Below, one piece after another: positions 40,692-48,042 of a stretch of 64,000 nucleotides of DNA. The stretch comes from Planktosalinus sp963975935 (lineage in GTDB: Bacteria; Bacteroidota; Bacteroidia; Flavobacteriales; Flavobacteriaceae): positions 503,751 to 567,750 of the forward strand of contig CAXBIQ010000001.1 of assembly GCA_963975935.1 (NCBI GenBank), read 5' to 3'. Every line of letters starts with the position of its first letter. Within the stretch, counting starts at the first letter, position 1. Made by a program: the position numbers and the translations under genes. Below the pieces are notes generated by a model. The model had not been told where the DNA came from. It worked only from the letters and a program-made list of their open reading frames with translations, and did not search any database.

Positions 40692-40976
40692 TTAAGAATT
40701 TATGCTGTGTTGAACGCGGTTGGCGTTCATCACATTTTGGATTTCCTCTGCATCATAGTAAATGATTCCGCCAACTTTTGTGTAGGGCAACGTACCATTG
40801 ATACGCAGATTTTGAAGTGTTCCTGGACTTACTTGTAGTAAATCCATAACCTCGGAAGATTTAAGATATTTCTTCAGTTTTCCAGTAGCTTGCTTGGAAA
40901 GAAGGTTTTTGATGTCATCGAGCAATTCCATTTTGAATTCCCGAAGGTCGTCTGTAGTAATTATTGATGTCGGCAT
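40692..40976 (-). CDS. Excisionase-like helix-turn-helix protein
   Basis: A 94-aa protein with a MerR/HTH_17-type DNA-binding domain at the C-terminus: KKYLKSSEVMDLLQVSPGTLQNLRINGTLPYTKVGGIIYYDAEEIQNVM. This family is common upstream of element replication genes and as excisionase. It is the first gene of the three-gene minus-strand unit (HTH, DnaD-like, ATPase). Confidence 0.85.
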   Translation of the reverse strand: MPTSIITTDDLREFKMELLDDIKNLLSKQATGKLKKYLKSSEVMDLLQVSPGTLQNLRINGTLPYTKVGGIIYYDAEEIQNVMNANRVQHSINS

Positions 40977-41223
40977 AATAGAACGGTTTTAATAGTAAGA
41001 GACTATCGCATCGCTGTCAAGTAATTTGATAGCCCCTGACCTGATTTGACTTTCGTTCTACAAAATTGGGGTAGTTTGCTGGATTTTATTCACAAGTTAG
41101 GCCTACTTGGGTGTTTTTCTTCTCTCATTTTCAATGTAATACAATAGAGGGTTTTGGTACTTCTTCAGAAAAAATACCCTATCTAAAAACCACCAAATAA
41201 AATGAGATTTTCCATAAAACAAG

Positions 41224-41260
41224 AAACACCCAAGTTGAAGCATCTTGGGTGTTTTATTTT
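41224..41260. terminator. Bidirectional terminator behind rteC
   Basis: AAACACCCAAG pairs with CTTGGGTGTTT (11 bp, 9-nt loop, 41224-41254). It touches the rteC stop on the minus strand and is followed by T-rich sequence on both strands. Part of the stem (CTTGGGTGTTT) recurs at about 41106-41116. Confidence 0.82.
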
Positions 41261-42105
41261 ACGTTATCAGTATCATCCATCCGTTTGGTCAACTGCTTTT
41301 TCAGAATATCCAAAAATTTGGTTCTGCCATTTTTACGCATCCGTATTTCCAAAAAAGCTCTGTAATAATCGCCCAAGTCCACTTTAAATGTTTTTTCAAC
41401 AAAATAGACAATATCTTTAATGTCAACAGTACCATTATTAATGACATCTGTACTGTGCAAAGCGTATATCAGTTCAATTAAATATATTTTGTGGGCTGTC
41501 CAGGTAATTTTGGTTTTACTTTGTAACAATCTTAAACTTGCATAATTTCCATTATTCTCCAATTTATCAATTTCCCGTTTTAAGTGTACAATCAAAAGGT
41601 CGTAGGCTAAAATTGAGGCCACGGTACTATCGTGGCTTGTTGCAAATTCTTCATCAACAAAAAAGTGAAATGAGTCTGGGAACAACCGAATATCTGCCTT
41701 GCCTCTTAAAAAATATTGCTCATCAAATACAGTAGCTTCCCTGCGGTAATAATGGTAAAAATCAAGATTGTCGTTAAAGTAGGTTTGAAGTTTCTCAATA
41801 TAATTGTTCAAATACTTTACTTGCGATTTATTGCTTCCCCTGGGTCTTTTACTTTCAATGTTAAATAATTTTACGTAATAAATAAGTTTGCTATAAATTT
41901 TTGGTTTAGTACATTTAAAGAAATGAATTTCCTCTAATTTGGTTTCAAATTCATAATCAACTACGATACTTCTAACTGATTTAAGGGTCTGTTTTGCAAG
42001 TTTAATCCCTTTTTCAGCTTTGAGTAAAATATCTTGTTCTTCTATTTCAAGAATATCTAATTTATTGTCTAATTTTTTTAATATATCGTCGTAATTTGTC
42101 GTCAT
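41254..42105 (-). CDS. RteC-domain protein
   Basis: A 283-aa mostly helical protein of the RteC family: IHFFKCTKPKIYSKLIYYVKLFNIESKRP in the middle and the C-terminal ITWTAHKIYLIELIYALHSTDVINNGTVDIKDIVYFVEKTFKVDLGDYYRAFLEIRMRKNGRTKFLDILKKQL, a known RteC signature. In CTnDOT, RteC activates excision and transfer genes under RteA/RteB control. No RteA/RteB-like two-component pair is seen here. It follows two tiny membrane-protein genes on the same strand. Confidence 0.88.
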   Translation of the reverse strand: MTTNYDDILKKLDNKLDILEIEEQDILLKAEKGIKLAKQTLKSVRSIVVDYEFETKLEEIHFFKCTKPKIYSKLIYYVKLFNIESKRPRGSNKSQVKYLNNYIEKLQTYFNDNLDFYHYYRREATVFDEQYFLRGKADIRLFPDSFHFFVDEEFATSHDSTVASILAYDLLIVHLKREIDKLENNGNYASLRLLQSKTKITWTAHKIYLIELIYALHSTDVINNGTVDIKDIVYFVEKTFKVDLGDYYRAFLEIRMRKNGRTKFLDILKKQLTKRMDDTDNVK

Positions 42106-42171
42106 TCATTCTGGGTATCATTATTTTCACTTAATCTTCTGCAATAACGTTGCATTTAAAATTGTAATTAA

Positions 42172-42345
42172 TTAAATAGATATAAAGTACTTTAGGAATT
42201 GCAAGAACAGTACAAAGAAGATTAACACAATAACAACGATTAGAATACTAATCCAAATTATTTTATCTTTTTTGGTAATACTATTTTTTACAGAGGGTAC
42301 TTTATTGCTTTTTTTATTTCGTCTATTCCGTCTATTTTCCGACAT
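42172..42345 (-). CDS. Small single-span membrane protein (57 aa), paralog 1
   Basis: A 57-aa protein: a strongly basic start MSENRRNRRNKKSN, a polar stretch ending SITKKDK, then one membrane helix IIWISILIVVIVLIFFVLFL. It is clearly related to the product at 42435-42602, which shares the RRNRRNKK start, the T-K-(K/R)-DK junction and one helix. No known family. The basic end is expected in the cytosol. Confidence 0.68.
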   Translation of the reverse strand: MSENRRNRRNKKSNKVPSVKNSITKKDKIIWISILIVVIVLIFFVLFLQFLKYFISI

Positions 42346-42434
42346 AGAATATCATTTTTACTATATATCAATCATTTCCACTTCAATTTTTGTAGCCACA
42401 CAAACCACTTGGAATATTTTATTATCTTAATTCA

Positions 42435-42602
42435 TTAATGCTTATGAATATTTCCTTTTAGCACAAAAAAATAAAGCAGAAATGCGGCTATTACCATAAG
42501 GATTATCATAAGAATACCTTTGACCTTATCTCTTTTTGTGATGTCGGTATTCGATGATTTCCGATTTTTTTTGTTTCTTCTATTTCTTCTTTTTTGAGAC
42601 AT
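42435..42602 (-). CDS. Small single-span membrane protein (55 aa), paralog 2
   Basis: A 55-aa protein: basic start MSQKRRNRRNKKNRKSSN, then ITKRDKVKG and one membrane helix ILMIILMVIAAFLLYFFVL. It begins 9 bp behind the stop of the P-type ATPase gene, so it is probably co-transcribed with it. With its paralog at 42172 it forms a tandem duplicate. A helper or regulator of the metal pump is possible. Confidence 0.7.
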   Translation of the reverse strand: MSQKRRNRRNKKNRKSSNTDITKRDKVKGILMIILMVIAAFLLYFFVLKGNIHKH

Positions 42603-42611
42603 TCTTTTATA

Positions 42612-44570
42612 CTATTTCCAATTCATCTTCTGTAATCGAACCGCATTCAGAATGGCTAACAAGGCCACGCCTACATCGGCAAAAACTGCTTCCCACATCG
42701 TTGCCAGACCACCTGCGCCCAAAACCAAAACCACTGCTTTTACACCAAAGGCCAACCCAATATTCTGCCAAACGATGCGTCTTGTAGAACGTCCTATTTT
42801 TATGGCTCTAGCTATTTTACTTGGTTGGTCTGTTTGGATGATTACATCTGCGGTCTCTATCGCCACATCGCTGCCCAAACCACCCATTGCAATGCCAACA
42901 TCGCTCGCTGCCAAAACCGGTGCATCGTTGATGCCATCGCCTATAAAGGCTACTTTAGTATTAAATTGTTTTTTCAAATGCTCAACTTCGTTGAGCTTAT
43001 CTTCTGGTAACAAACCGCCTTTTGCAGTATCAATACCCATTTCTTTTGCCACTTGTTGGGTTATGGAATCCTTATCGCCGGAAAGCATTATGATTTTGGA
43101 AATTCCAGATTCTCTAATTTGTTTGATGGCTTCGTGGGCATCTTCTTTCAATTCGTCTGCAATGATGACATAGCCAGCGAATTTACCATCAATGGAAACC
43201 ATTACGATGGATTCTACAATGTTGTCGGTTTCAGATGGAACTTCGATATTATTTGAAGTCATCAATGGTTTATTCCCAACTAAAACAGTTTTGCCATTGA
43301 CCATTCCCCTTAATCCTTTTCCTGCGACTTCGGTTACTTCTTTTGCCTGAAAATCTTCGCCATCGGCTTTATATTCCATTATGGCCTTGGCAATGGGATG
43401 GGTGGATTGTTCTTCCATTGCCATTAGGTATTTCATAAATTCGGGTTCATCCCAATCAATGGTTTTTATTTCCTTGATTTTGAAAACACCTTTGGTCACG
43501 GTTCCGGTTTTGTCCATTACCACTGTGGTTATCCTTGTCATTTCATCTAAAAAAGATGCTCCCTTAAAGAGAATTCCATTTTTTGAAGCTGCTCCCAATC
43601 CACCAAAATAACCCAACGGAATAGAGATAACCAAGGCACACGGACAGGAAATTACCAAGAATATCAATGCTCTATATAACCAATCGTTAAACACATAATC
43701 ATCCACAAAAAAGTAGGGCAAAAATGTTAATCCAATCGCCAAGAATACCACAATAGGTGTATAGATTCTTGCAAATTTTCTAATGAACAATTCGGTTTTT
43801 GATTTACGAGCCGTGGCATTCTGGACCATATCAAGGATTCGGGCAATGGAACTGTCTTTAAATTCCTTGGTGGTTTCGATTTCAATAACGCCATCAAGGT
43901 TGATGCTTCCTGCAAATACTTTTTCTCCTTTTGCAATGGTGTCAGGTTTGCTTTCGCCCGTTAATGCTGCGGTATTGAACGAGCCTTTTTCGGACAATAA
44001 AATACCATCCAAAGGAATTTTTTCGCCCACACGGACTTGCACTTTTTCGCCAATAGCAACGATTTCGGGATTTACAGAAACATAATTGTTGTTCCTATAG
44101 ACCAAGGCTTCATTAGGTCTTACATCTAGTAATGCCTTGATGCTTCTCTTGGCTCTTTTAACGGCGGCACTTTGGAACAATTCGCCTACCGCATAAAACA
44201 ACATTACTGCCACACCTTCGGGATATTCGCCAATGGCGAATGCACCTATGGTTGCGATGGACATCAATAAAAACTCGGTAAAGAAATCGCCATTTTTGAT
44301 GCTGTTCCAACCTTCCTTTATCACAGGAAAACCTACTGGAAGATATGCGACTGCATACCAGACAATACGTATCCAATCTTTAAAAAAAGCTACGTCAAAA
44401 TAATCCATCGCAATACCAATAATCAGCATTACAAAGCTGAAAATTGCTGGTACATAAATTTTAAATTTCCCTATACTTTCCGGACTGCTATGGTTGTGGC
44501 CATCATTGCGCTTGTGATTATCGGATGAAGTTTTATTTAAATCTCTTAAATTCAGTTTCTTTTTTTTCAT
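42612..44570 (-). CDS. P1B-type heavy-metal ATPase (CPC type)
   Basis: A 652-aa pump without an N-terminal HMA domain but with a basic, His-containing start (NHKRNDGHNHSS). Membrane motif SCPCALV near residue 309, phosphorylation site DKTGTVTKG near 351, the HP motif STHPIAKAI near 395, hinge GDGINDAPVLAASDVGIAMG near 565. The CPC motif and the K in the last helix region fit P1B-2 (Zn/Cd/Pb) exporters. Located in the inner membrane; efflux to the periplasm. One of two P1B pumps of the block. Confidence 0.9.
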   Translation of the reverse strand: MKKKKLNLRDLNKTSSDNHKRNDGHNHSSPESIGKFKIYVPAIFSFVMLIIGIAMDYFDVAFFKDWIRIVWYAVAYLPVGFPVIKEGWNSIKNGDFFTEFLLMSIATIGAFAIGEYPEGVAVMLFYAVGELFQSAAVKRAKRSIKALLDVRPNEALVYRNNNYVSVNPEIVAIGEKVQVRVGEKIPLDGILLSEKGSFNTAALTGESKPDTIAKGEKVFAGSINLDGVIEIETTKEFKDSSIARILDMVQNATARKSKTELFIRKFARIYTPIVVFLAIGLTFLPYFFVDDYVFNDWLYRALIFLVISCPCALVISIPLGYFGGLGAASKNGILFKGASFLDEMTRITTVVMDKTGTVTKGVFKIKEIKTIDWDEPEFMKYLMAMEEQSTHPIAKAIMEYKADGEDFQAKEVTEVAGKGLRGMVNGKTVLVGNKPLMTSNNIEVPSETDNIVESIVMVSIDGKFAGYVIIADELKEDAHEAIKQIRESGISKIIMLSGDKDSITQQVAKEMGIDTAKGGLLPEDKLNEVEHLKKQFNTKVAFIGDGINDAPVLAASDVGIAMGGLGSDVAIETADVIIQTDQPSKIARAIKIGRSTRRIVWQNIGLAFGVKAVVLVLGAGGLATMWEAVFADVGVALLAILNAVRLQKMNWK

Positions 44571-44603
44571 TTATATCAATTATAATTTTATTTAAATTCA
44601 CAG

Positions 44604-45146
44604 TCATTCCAATCTCAACACCAATTGGGCAAACTGCACCTCTATGGTATCATCGATACCCTCTATTAAGGAATCCAAACCAGTATTTGAAACCAATAAT
44701 TGTCCGGTTGCACTTATCAGGCAGGACATACTTACTCCTTGTTCTATATGGGTAATGGTTGCTTTAAATTGTGATTTAAAGGATTTCCCTTGATAAGTAA
44801 CATCTATCAGCCAATTAAAGTTGATAGGGTCGTGCCGTTTTGATAAAAAATCCTGTGATGGAATAGTGCCAGTAAACCGAAGTATTAAAGGGTCTTCCCG
44901 CTGTTCTAAAAGGGCATTGATTTTAGGACTATATGTTGATAAAGTCTTAAGGTCGAGTACACCATTGACCACTTTGGAATCATAATCAAGATATAGTGCC
45001 AATTTATGGCTTTCTGCCTTGATGGGTTTATCATCAACCAAAGTCATCATCATAATATGACCTTCTTCAGTTGTATAAACTTTTTGGGCATTTACCTTAT
45101 AATAACTAACCAACAAGATTATTAAAAAACAATGTTTAATATTCAT
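44604..45146 (-). CDS. Secreted YceI-like protein
   Basis: A 180-aa exported protein (signal MNIKHCFLIILLVSYYKVNAQ). The rest is beta-rich and shaped like the YceI lipocalin-type fold: GHIMMMTLVDDKPIKAESHKLALYLDYDSKVVNGVLDLKTL, later LRFTGTIPSQDFL and FKATITHIEQGVSM. Family assignment is moderate. An ATG at 45155 is also possible. It lies 33 bp ahead of the P-type ATPase gene, so it is probably in the same operon; it may bind a metal complex or lipid in the periplasm. Confidence 0.65.
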   Translation of the reverse strand: MNIKHCFLIILLVSYYKVNAQKVYTTEEGHIMMMTLVDDKPIKAESHKLALYLDYDSKVVNGVLDLKTLSTYSPKINALLEQREDPLILRFTGTIPSQDFLSKRHDPINFNWLIDVTYQGKSFKSQFKATITHIEQGVSMSCLISATGQLLVSNTGLDSLIEGIDDTIEVQFAQLVLRLE

Positions 45147-45314
45147 AATGCGCATCTTTACTTGTATAATTTAAAAAAGCAGCTTCTACTTTTGCTTTTA
45201 ATACTATTAATCATTTTGCTTTAAAAAGCATCATAAAAGCTGCCTGCTATTAATTAAGTTTTCACTTAACTTATTTAAATAAAAAATTTCGCTCATTCCT
45301 ATAACGATTTACCG

Positions 45315-45581
45315 CTACTTGTTATCTATATCCTTTTCTCGTTTACCGAAATAATAAATTAGCACAACACTTGCACCTAATAAGCCAAACAGAGTGTTCT
45401 CAAAAATTTGATTCCCATTGATATTTAAAATTTCAATGAAATTATTTATTAAATATTGCCATCAATTGATTTTGTAATTCTGGCTGCTAAACGTGAAAAT
45501 TGTTATCCCAAAAGGTTGAAGGATAAAAACACCTATGGCAAACCCAATTAAAATGGTAATAAGAATGCTTTTTTTATTCAT
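45315..45581 (-). pseudogene. Small membrane-protein gene with in-frame TGA
   Basis: An 89-codon frame broken only by one TGA at codon 40 (45462-45464). Before it: MNKKSILITILIGFAIGVF then ILQPFGIT, a membrane anchor. Behind it, in the same frame: WQYLINNFIEILNINGNQ, a second helix LFGLLGASVVLIYYF and a final charged end before TAG at 45315. Both halves look like one two-helix membrane protein of about 88 aa. It is either a recent nonsense mutation, a read-through site, or a sequencing error. Located in the metal block between the SpoIIAA-like and YceI-like genes. Confidence 0.7.
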
Positions 45582-45605
45582 CGTCTGTCTTTTACGGAAG
45601 TAAGC

Positions 45606-45965
45606 TTACTGGCTCTCAATCCAATTTTTGGCATCTTCCTTTTGGTCTATATTGAAATACTTAATATCGGCATTGGTAAAAGGCTTCATAAATTGTGTTA
45701 TCCAATTCTGCCATTTTTTATCTCCTACCATTGCTATTTTTTCATAGTCCGTGGCGTGGGCTGTGTCCATTTTTAGGTCTTCCCATAAACCAGGTAAATC
45801 CCAACCTGTAAAGTTGACCATCTCAAAATACCACCGGACTTTCATTCCTTTGTCCAGTATGGCGTGGATAAGTGGATGGATTTTTTCTATATCTTCTTTT
45901 CTCAATTTGCCCGAAGCTTTTGTTGCAACAATATTTTTTTCTTTTAATTCGATTATCTGTAACAT
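45606..45965 (-). CDS. SpoIIAA-like (STAS/SEC14-type) protein, copy 2
   Basis: A 119-aa cytosolic protein of the SpoIIAA-like family: LQIIELKEKNIVATKASGKLRKEDIEKIHPLIHAILDKGMKVRWYFEMVNFTGWDLPGLWEDLKMDTAHATDYEKIAMVGDKKWQNWITQFMKPFTNADIKYFN. It is paralogous to the protein at 50578-50925 (shared FxGW, K-W-x3-FT/I-x4-PF and DAK-W-I features). Function unknown; such genes often accompany metal and stress loci in Bacteroidota. It lies 23 bp behind the 58-aa gene. Confidence 0.8.
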   Translation of the reverse strand: MLQIIELKEKNIVATKASGKLRKEDIEKIHPLIHAILDKGMKVRWYFEMVNFTGWDLPGLWEDLKMDTAHATDYEKIAMVGDKKWQNWITQFMKPFTNADIKYFNIDQKEDAKNWIESQ

Positions 45966-45988
45966 TTTATATAGTTTTTAATTAATAA

Positions 45989-46165
45989 TTATCCTTCTAA
46001 ATCGTAAAACCATTCTTCCGCCCTTATGATGCCTTCTGATAAAGCTTCTTTTGCTGAAATATCTTTTTTTTCAATTAGTTCTTTTGCTATGGACAGGGCT
46101 TTTTCTCGTACAATAGGATTTAAGGTATCTAGGTCAGTTTTAAAATCTTCAAACATCCAGTCCAT
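45989..46165 (-). CDS. Small acidic helical protein (58 aa)
   Basis: A 58-aa protein: MDWMFEDFKTDLDTLNPIVREKALSIAKELIEKKDISAKEALSEGIIRAEEWFYDLEG. It starts 9 bp behind the APC permease stop and precedes the SpoIIAA-like gene by 23 bp, so it fits neatly into the operon. Coding composition looks genuine, with helix periodicity throughout. No family recognised. Confidence 0.65.
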   Translation of the reverse strand: MDWMFEDFKTDLDTLNPIVREKALSIAKELIEKKDISAKEALSEGIIRAEEWFYDLEG

Positions 46166-46174
46166 AGCTTCATT

Positions 46175-47491
46175 TTAATGGTTAAAAAGTTCCTTTTCTT
46201 TTTCAGGGTCTATTTCATCTTTTGACTTTTTGTCCAAAAAATAATCAAGCACAATACCCACGATAACAGCACCTACGAACGCTGAATAAACCTGCCAATT
46301 AAATTGGATTATCAATGATAGACTTATAAGTATCGCCAAAATGGGTAAAATCGGCACTCGTCCTATAGCCAAAGGAACTTTAAATGGTCGTTCTTGCTCT
46401 GGTGCTTTAAACCGAAGCACGATAAGTGCGACATTTACGGCAACAAAAACAAGTAAAGCGCCTAAAGAAGACATACCTGCTACAATCTTAATATCGCCCA
46501 ACAATAAAAATCCCGCAACTGCTGCCATAACTACAATAGTAGTAACCCACGGTACTTTCTGTGCATTGGTTTTGGTCATAAACTTTGGAAGTTCTCCGAC
46601 ACTGGCCATTCCAAAAAGCAGCCTACTTATGGATATGATACCACTAAAAGCAGCATTAGCCGTAGCAAAAAGTGCAGCGATAGCCAATACCACAGGCAAC
46701 CAATTGTTGAGATTGGAAGCTGCAAGAGAAAGTGGCGAATCCACGTTTGCCAAAGCGGAAGGGTCTGCAATATTCAAAACCGTAAAAGCAATAAATAAAT
46801 AAATTATTGTAGTTATTACCATAGTCATTAAAAATGCACGGGGAATTGTTTTCCCTGGGTTCTTAACTTCCGAACCCAAAGCTGCCATATGTTCAAAACC
46901 AGTATAGATAAAGAACAGTGTAGCTGTGGCCGCCAAAGTTCCAGAAATCGATTCAATTTTAAAAAATTCTGCTTTGGGTGGACCAGTTTCCAAAAGTCCA
47001 AATACTATCAATAATAACAATCCCAAAAGTTGAATGCTGACCATAATAATATTTGCTGTCGACGATTTTGTGATGCCTGTAATACTAATTAATGACAACA
47101 CCAATAAAATGCCATAACTTATTAGAAGAGAGGGCATATTAAAAAACGTATTGAAATACCCCGAAAAGGCAAGTAACACGGCTGCAATGGTGGCCGAACT
47201 ATGAAACGCAATCGTCCAACCCGTGAGAAAAGACGGAATATCAATTTTTGGAAATGCCTTGCGTACAAAAATAAATTCCGCACCAGCATTGGGATAGGTA
47301 GAGGACAACTCTGCATAGGACATTGCAGAGACACTAGCCGCAATTGCTGCAAAAATAAAACTCAACCAAAGGTCTGTGCCCGCTTGTCCAGCAGCTGCAC
47401 CAATCACGGTATAGATTCCTGCACCCACAATCGTGCCAACGCCATAAAAGGTAAGTCGAAGCGTACCCAAAGATTTTTTTAGTTCTGCCAT
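46175..47491 (-). CDS. APC-family amino acid permease
   Basis: A 438-aa membrane protein with 12 hydrophobic segments of the APC superfamily: TLRLTFYGVGTIVGAGIYTVIGAAAG in the first helix (the G-x-G-I substrate loop) and the helix 6 region FFIYTGFEHMAALGSEVKNPGKTIPRAF. It should move amino acids or polyamines by proton symport or exchange. Its place among metal genes is unusual, but it is flanked by small intergenic gaps on both sides. A supply of a metal-chelating amino acid would be one explanation; this is inference. Confidence 0.87.
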   Translation of the reverse strand: MAELKKSLGTLRLTFYGVGTIVGAGIYTVIGAAAGQAGTDLWLSFIFAAIAASVSAMSYAELSSTYPNAGAEFIFVRKAFPKIDIPSFLTGWTIAFHSSATIAAVLLAFSGYFNTFFNMPSLLISYGILLVLSLISITGITKSSTANIIMVSIQLLGLLLLIVFGLLETGPPKAEFFKIESISGTLAATATLFFIYTGFEHMAALGSEVKNPGKTIPRAFLMTMVITTIIYLFIAFTVLNIADPSALANVDSPLSLAASNLNNWLPVVLAIAALFATANAAFSGIISISRLLFGMASVGELPKFMTKTNAQKVPWVTTIVVMAAVAGFLLLGDIKIVAGMSSLGALLVFVAVNVALIVLRFKAPEQERPFKVPLAIGRVPILPILAILISLSLIIQFNWQVYSAFVGAVIVGIVLDYFLDKKSKDEIDPEKEKELFNH

Positions 47492-47571
47492 ATTTTTTAG
47501 TTAAAGAGGGTGGAAAAAACCTGAACTGGACCATTGGGCGCAAAGGTTCAAGGTTCAAGTACTCCCACCTG

Positions 47572-48006
47572 TTATTTTTTCCTGCATTTTTCACATATTC
47601 CTTTCAATACAAGGTTCACATCGTTCACTTCATAATCGTCTGGCAAGCTCTCTTCCGATATTTTATTTGGTAAACAGATTGTTTTCCTACAATCGGTACA
47701 ATGAAAGTGCATATGTAAATCTGTACCGTATTTACCTTTGGCATTTTCATCAGAAATCGCATATTTTGCCACCCCGACACCATCATTAATCTGATGAATC
47801 AACCCTTTATCCTCAAAAATCTTGAGATTGCGATAAAAGGTCGTTCTGTTTGCTGTTTTATTGGTTTCGCTCTTTTGAACAAAAGCCTTTTTCAAATCGG
47901 AAAAGGACACGGCACTTTGTTTCCTTTTCAGGAACTTGTATATCTTCGACCTCATTTGAGTAGGTCGAATCCCGTGATATGATAGTATCTTTTCCGTTTT
48001 GGTCAT
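47572..48006 (-). CDS. Fur-family metalloregulator, copy 2
   Basis: A 144-aa Fur-type repressor: winged helix GIRPTQMRSKIYKFLKRKQSAVSFSDLKKAFVQKSETNKTANRTTFYRNLKIFEDKGLI, metal site LHMHFHCTDCRKTICL and C-terminal CEKCRKK, which form two Cys pairs for structural zinc. It is paralogous to the protein at 50968-51390. It precedes the APC permease gene and follows the P-type ATPase gene. It likely senses zinc or a similar ion and controls one metal module. Confidence 0.9.
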   Translation of the reverse strand: MTKTEKILSYHGIRPTQMRSKIYKFLKRKQSAVSFSDLKKAFVQKSETNKTANRTTFYRNLKIFEDKGLIHQINDGVGVAKYAISDENAKGKYGTDLHMHFHCTDCRKTICLPNKISEESLPDDYEVNDVNLVLKGICEKCRKK

Positions 48007-48042
48007 TTTAACCTTTTCAAAAGCAACCCTTTTTTATTAAAT

